DNA from: JBEKTY01 sp049515555
GTDB lineage: Bacteria > Planctomycetota > Planctomycetia > Pirellulales > Thermoguttaceae
Assembly (NCBI GenBank): GCA_049515555.1
Contig: JBEKTY010000284.1
Coordinates: 1-6,615 of the forward strand
Reading direction: 5' to 3'
DNA length: 6,615 nucleotides
Shown here: positions 4,454-6,615 of the stretch, one piece after another
Position numbering within the stretch: position 1 is the first letter of the stretch
Layout: each line of letters opens with the position of its first letter
Notes under the pieces: generated by a model
The model's input: the letters and a program-made list of their open reading frames with translations, nothing else
What the model was told of the DNA's origin: nothing
The model's database searches: none
Made by a program: the position numbers and the translations under genes

Positions 4454-6295
4454 ATCCCTTTGCCACAGCGGCAGCGTCAGGCGGAAGACGGTTTGCTGGC
4501 CGGGTTGGCTTTGGCACTCGACCGTGCCGCCGTGGGCGGTGACGATCTCGCGGACGATGGCCAGCCCCAGGCCGCTGCCGCCCGGGGCGGTATCGCCCGG
4601 CACGCGGAAATACTTTTGAAAGACCAGCGGCAGGTACTCGGCAGCGATTCCCGAGCCGGTATCGGCCACGGAGAACAGGACCTTGCCCTCGGCCGGCTGG
4701 GCGGCCAAGGTGATGCGTCCGCCGGGCGGCGTGTGGGCCAGGGCGTTGTCCAACAGGTTGTGCAGGGCGTGCTGGAACTGCTCCGGGTCCACGGCCACCG
4801 GCTCCAGGTTGCCCGGGTCCTCGAGCACGAATTCCACGCCCTGATCGGCGGCGCGGGGCCGCAGGGCATCGGCCGCCGCCTCAAGCAGGAGCGTCGGCCG
4901 CTCGGGACGCAAATGAAGCTGCCCCCGCCCCTGCTCCAGCCGGGCCAGATCGAGCAGGTTGTTGATCATCGCCAACAGCCGCTCGGCGTTTTCGCGGGCA
5001 TCGAGCAGCAGCTCGAGCTGCTTGGGCAAGAGCGGCCCCACGTTCTCCTCCAGCAGCAGATGCAGTACCAGGCGGATGGCCGTCAGAGGCGTCTTCAGCT
5101 CGTGGCTCACGGTGGCCACCAGGTTGCTCTTGAACTCGTCGAGCAGGCGGAAGCGGGTTACGTCTTCCAGCAGCACCGCCGCGCCCAGCGTGGCCCCCGT
5201 GGAATCGCGGATGGGCAGGATCCGCGGCAGGTAGGAGTGCGGCTGATCGCCCACTTCCAGCAGCACGACCTTGTCGAAGCCGTCGGGCAGATACTCGCGC
5301 TGGCTGTGCAGGACTTCGGCCAGCGGCTGCCGCAACCGGTCGGGGGGCTGCCAGGGGGCCGACGGGCTGGACCAGGGCTCCCGCGGCCGCACGCCCAACA
5401 GCCGCCGGGCCGCCGGGTTGGCCATCTCGACCCGCTGCTCCGGGTCTACCACCAGCACCGGATCGGGGAAGGAGTCGATCGTCGCCTGGCTGGTCTGCTG
5501 CGCCCGAAGCAACTGCGCCTTGTGCGACTGCCGGAACTCGCGGAGCTGGCGGGCCATGGTGTTGAAGGTCATCGCCAGTTGCCCCAGCTCGTCGTCGGAG
5601 GTGATCGGCACCAGTTGGTTCAGGTTCCCCGCGCCGATGGCCACGGCCGACTCGGTCACCGCGCGGACCGGATTGAGGATCGTGCGGATCGTGCTGGCGG
5701 TGAGCAGGATTGCCAGGGCGATGCCGCAGGCCAGGGCCACGCCGTACCAGGCCAGCGACGAGCGGGCCAAGCGCAGCACGCGGCGATTGGTGTGCTCCAT
5801 GTTGTCGGCGTTGATCCGCAGGATGTCGCCGGAGACTTTCTTGATCCGGCCGAACAGCCCGTACAGCCCTTTCTCGGGGCCCTGGCCGAAGTAGCGCGGG
5901 TCGCGCTTCTCGGCCGGGTGGGCGAAGAACTCGTCGCCCCGGCGGCGATACTCTTCGCCCGCCGCCGTTAGTTGCTCGACCAGCTCCCGTTCGCCCGGCA
6001 CCGTGATGTTTCCCTGCTCCTTGGCCAGGGCCTGCTGGAACAGTTTCCAGTTGTCCTGGTATTGGTTGAAGGACTGCTCTTCCCGCCCGGCCAGCGCAAA
6101 CTGGAACGACGAATCGATCCGCTCCAGGGCCTCGTTCAGGTCGCGCATGTAGATCACGCTGTCGTAGTTCTCGCGCAGGATCTGGTCGATCTGGTGGCCG
6201 AGGTAATAGATCAGCGCGGCGCCGGTGGCGCCCAGCACTACCAGCAGGGCGAACAGGGGAATCATGGCCACGAGGATCCGGCTGCGGAAGGTCAT
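4451..6295 (-). CDS. Membrane sensor histidine kinase (HAMP-PAS-HisKA-HATPase)
   Basis: This 614-residue kinase has TM1 at about 9-32, an extracytoplasmic helical sensor region at about 33-180, TM2 at about 182-203, HAMP at about 204-258, a short coiled linker, PAS at about 268-385, HisKA with phospho-acceptor His398 in VSHELKTP, and an HATPase domain. ATP-site boxes are intact: N box HNLLDNALAH (N513, N517), G1 DTGSG (545-549), F box FQKYF (559-563) and G2 GGSGLGLA (572-579). No receiver domain is fused and no response regulator lies in the window. The architecture resembles PhoR/KinB-type kinases more than KdpD, whose kinase lacks HAMP and PAS. It is first in a tight operon, 8 bp before kdpD. 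The ATG at 6295 is followed by a basic N-terminus and TM1, as expected. No Shine-Dalgarno is visible because the leader is the C-rich octamer tract. A start at Met11 would cut into TM1. Confidence 0.95.
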   Translation of the reverse strand: MTFRSRILVAMIPLFALLVVLGATGAALIYYLGHQIDQILRENYDSVIYMRDLNEALERIDSSFQFALAGREEQSFNQYQDNWKLFQQALAKEQGNITVPGERELVEQLTAAGEEYRRRGDEFFAHPAEKRDPRYFGQGPEKGLYGLFGRIKKVSGDILRINADNMEHTNRRVLRLARSSLAWYGVALACGIALAILLTASTIRTILNPVRAVTESAVAIGAGNLNQLVPITSDDELGQLAMTFNTMARQLREFRQSHKAQLLRAQQTSQATIDSFPDPVLVVDPEQRVEMANPAARRLLGVRPREPWSSPSAPWQPPDRLRQPLAEVLHSQREYLPDGFDKVVLLEVGDQPHSYLPRILPIRDSTGATLGAAVLLEDVTRFRLLDEFKSNLVATVSHELKTPLTAIRLVLHLLLEENVGPLLPKQLELLLDARENAERLLAMINNLLDLARLEQGRGQLHLRPERPTLLLEAAADALRPRAADQGVEFVLEDPGNLEPVAVDPEQFQHALHNLLDNALAHTPPGGRITLAAQPAEGKVLFSVADTGSGIAAEYLPLVFQKYFRVPGDTAPGGSGLGLAIVREIVTAHGGTVECQSQPGQQTVFRLTLPLWQRD

Positions 6296-6300
6296 GGGGA

Positions 6301-6388
6301 GGGATTTGGGGATTTGGGGATTTAGGGATTTGGGGATTTAGGGATTTGGGGATTTAGGGATTTGGGGATTTAGGGATTTGGGGATTTA
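6301..6388. repeat. Octamer tandem repeat, 11 units of GGGATTT(G/A)
   Basis: Eleven uninterrupted 8-bp units end 5 bp before the kinase ATG. After the first two units the last base alternates A and G regularly, making a 16-bp higher-order repeat (GGGATTTAGGGATTTG). Runs of three to four G are separated by 4-5 bases on the plus strand, which fits the usual G-quadruplex pattern. That strand is the template for the kinase gene, so the transcript leader is C-rich. Copy number could vary by slippage and would change leader length but not the reading frame. Confidence 0.95.
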
Positions 6389-6390
6389 GG

Positions 6391-6418
6391 TCTTGGGTCT
6401 TGGGTTTTGGGTCTTTGA
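6391..6418. repeat. Heptamer tandem repeat TCTTGGG, four units
   Basis: The units are TCTTGGG, TCTTGGG, TTTTGGG and the degenerate TCTTTGA. The tract follows directly on the octamer array with only GG between. Confidence 0.85.
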
Positions 6419-6420
6419 GA

Positions 6421-6441
6421 TTTCAGACTTCAGATTTCAGA
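6421..6441. repeat. Heptamer tandem repeat TTTCAGA, three units
   Basis: The units are TTTCAGA, CTTCAGA and TTTCAGA. They are followed by one more near-copy of the octamer motif (TTAGGGATTTGGGG, 6442-6455), showing that the repeat families are interleaved. Confidence 0.8.
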
Positions 6442-6463
6442 TTAGGGATTTGGGGCTCTTGGC

Positions 6464-6498
6464 TTCTAACTTCTAACTCCTAACTTCTAACTCCTAAC
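6464..6498. repeat. Heptamer tandem repeat T(T/C)CTAAC, five units
   Basis: The units are TTCTAAC, TTCTAAC, TCCTAAC, TTCTAAC and TCCTAAC. The last three alternate C/T at the second base, similar to the A/G alternation of the octamer tract. The array ends 15 bases from the stop of the upstream partial gene, so the whole 6296-6513 interval is repeats apart from short joints. I see no convincing -35/-10 promoter within it. Confidence 0.9.
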
Positions 6499-6513
6499 TG
6501 GACTTTTGCAAAC

Positions 6514-6615
6514 TTAGGCTAGTCGTATCTTAGCGAACACATGGTCAAGGTCCGTTCCGTGCTCTTGGACTTGTTGGACAACCCAGGTAAGGGTGGCGCG
6601 GAGCGTCTCGTTCAG
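6514..6615 (-). CDS. C-terminal end of an unidentified protein (partial)
   Basis: The minus frame is open from the window edge to TAA (6516-6514) and gives 33 residues ending TDLDHVFAKIRLA. The composition is that of a normal soluble, partly helical tail. I do not recognise the family, and it does not resemble the end of KdpC, the gene one might expect before a kinase-kdpD pair. It has the same orientation as the operon but is separated from the kinase by 218 bp of repeats, so co-transcription is uncertain. A plus-strand frame from ATG 6541 (MVKVRSVLLDLLDNPGKGG) is also open to the edge. It lacks a ribosome site, and I think it is less likely. Confidence 0.4.
   Translation of the reverse strand: MNETLRATLTWVVQQVQEHGTDLDHVFAKIRLA

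Noticed and set aside
4443..4517. Longer kdpD start at ATG 4517
   Set aside because: It adds 25 residues not typical of KdpD and overlaps the kinase gene by 67 bp. The ATG at 4442 gives the usual distance to the Walker A loop.
4460..5971. Long plus-strand open frame antisense to the kinase
   Set aside because: It is His/Gln/Arg/Gly-rich with no recognisable domain. The opposite strand encodes a complete kinase with all catalytic boxes.
6301..6388. Telomere-like repeat or eukaryotic contamination (the TTTAGGG motif resembles plant telomeres)
   Set aside because: The period is 8, not 7, with A/G alternation, and the array sits next to clear bacterial two-component genes.
6541..6615. Plus-strand gene start at ATG 6541
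   Set aside because: It has no ribosome site and only 25 codons are visible. The opposite frame ends naturally and agrees with the operon direction, though the choice is not certain.

Overview
The window is a GC-rich bacterial segment carrying three complete genes, all on the minus strand, with gene fragments at both ends and an unusual density of short repeats between genes. The long GC-rich genes, the dyad-containing intergenic elements (CCTCACGC-TCC-GCGTGAGG and relatives) and the heptamer/octamer tandem tracts suggest a planctomycete of the Pirellulales type. That is inference only, because the window holds no phylogenetic marker.

Layout in transcription order, from high to low coordinates. 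The right edge (6514-6615) holds the C-terminal tail of an unidentified minus-strand protein. Next, 6301-6498 is a mosaic of four tandem-repeat tracts with periods of 8 and 7 bp that ends a few bases from the next start codon. Then comes a 614-residue membrane histidine kinase (4451-6295: TM, extracytoplasmic helical domain, TM, HAMP, PAS, HisKA, HATPase). Eight bases later starts a 382-residue short KdpD (3294-4442), which has the P-loop sensor domain and a USP domain but no membrane or kinase region. After a 123-bp gap filled by a small dyad element comes a 916-residue APC-fold permease with a cytoplasmic tail of two USP-like domains (420-3170). The permease is followed at once by a second dyad element with a 59-bp repeat array (about 233-421), a small coding-like remnant (80-232) and the end of a plus-strand gene (1-102).

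The three genes look like one operon. The kinase supplies the transmitter that the short KdpD lacks. The permease is more interesting than 'amino acid permease' implies: it lacks the Gly-rich TM1 motif of amino acid carriers. Instead it has the Asp-x6-Tyr spacing of KUP potassium transporters, and the other K+/H+ site residues of Bacillus KimA can be placed at D51, Y58, Y125, T128, S132, S338, E341 and Y494. A working model is a potassium/osmotic module in which a split KdpD-type sensor is coupled to a KimA-like K+ importer with USP domains. No kdpFABC gene and no response regulator are in the window.

The intergenic DNA shows a recent event. The element between kdpD and the permease gene is flanked by a 9-bp direct repeat (AGCGTTGCG). 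Removing the element plus one repeat copy leaves kdpD ending CGC TGA, 8 bp before the permease ATG, so a small mobile element appears to have split a tight operon and rebuilt the stop codon as TAA. The element after the permease gene has the same terminal sequence (CCGGTCCTT) next to its own TAA.
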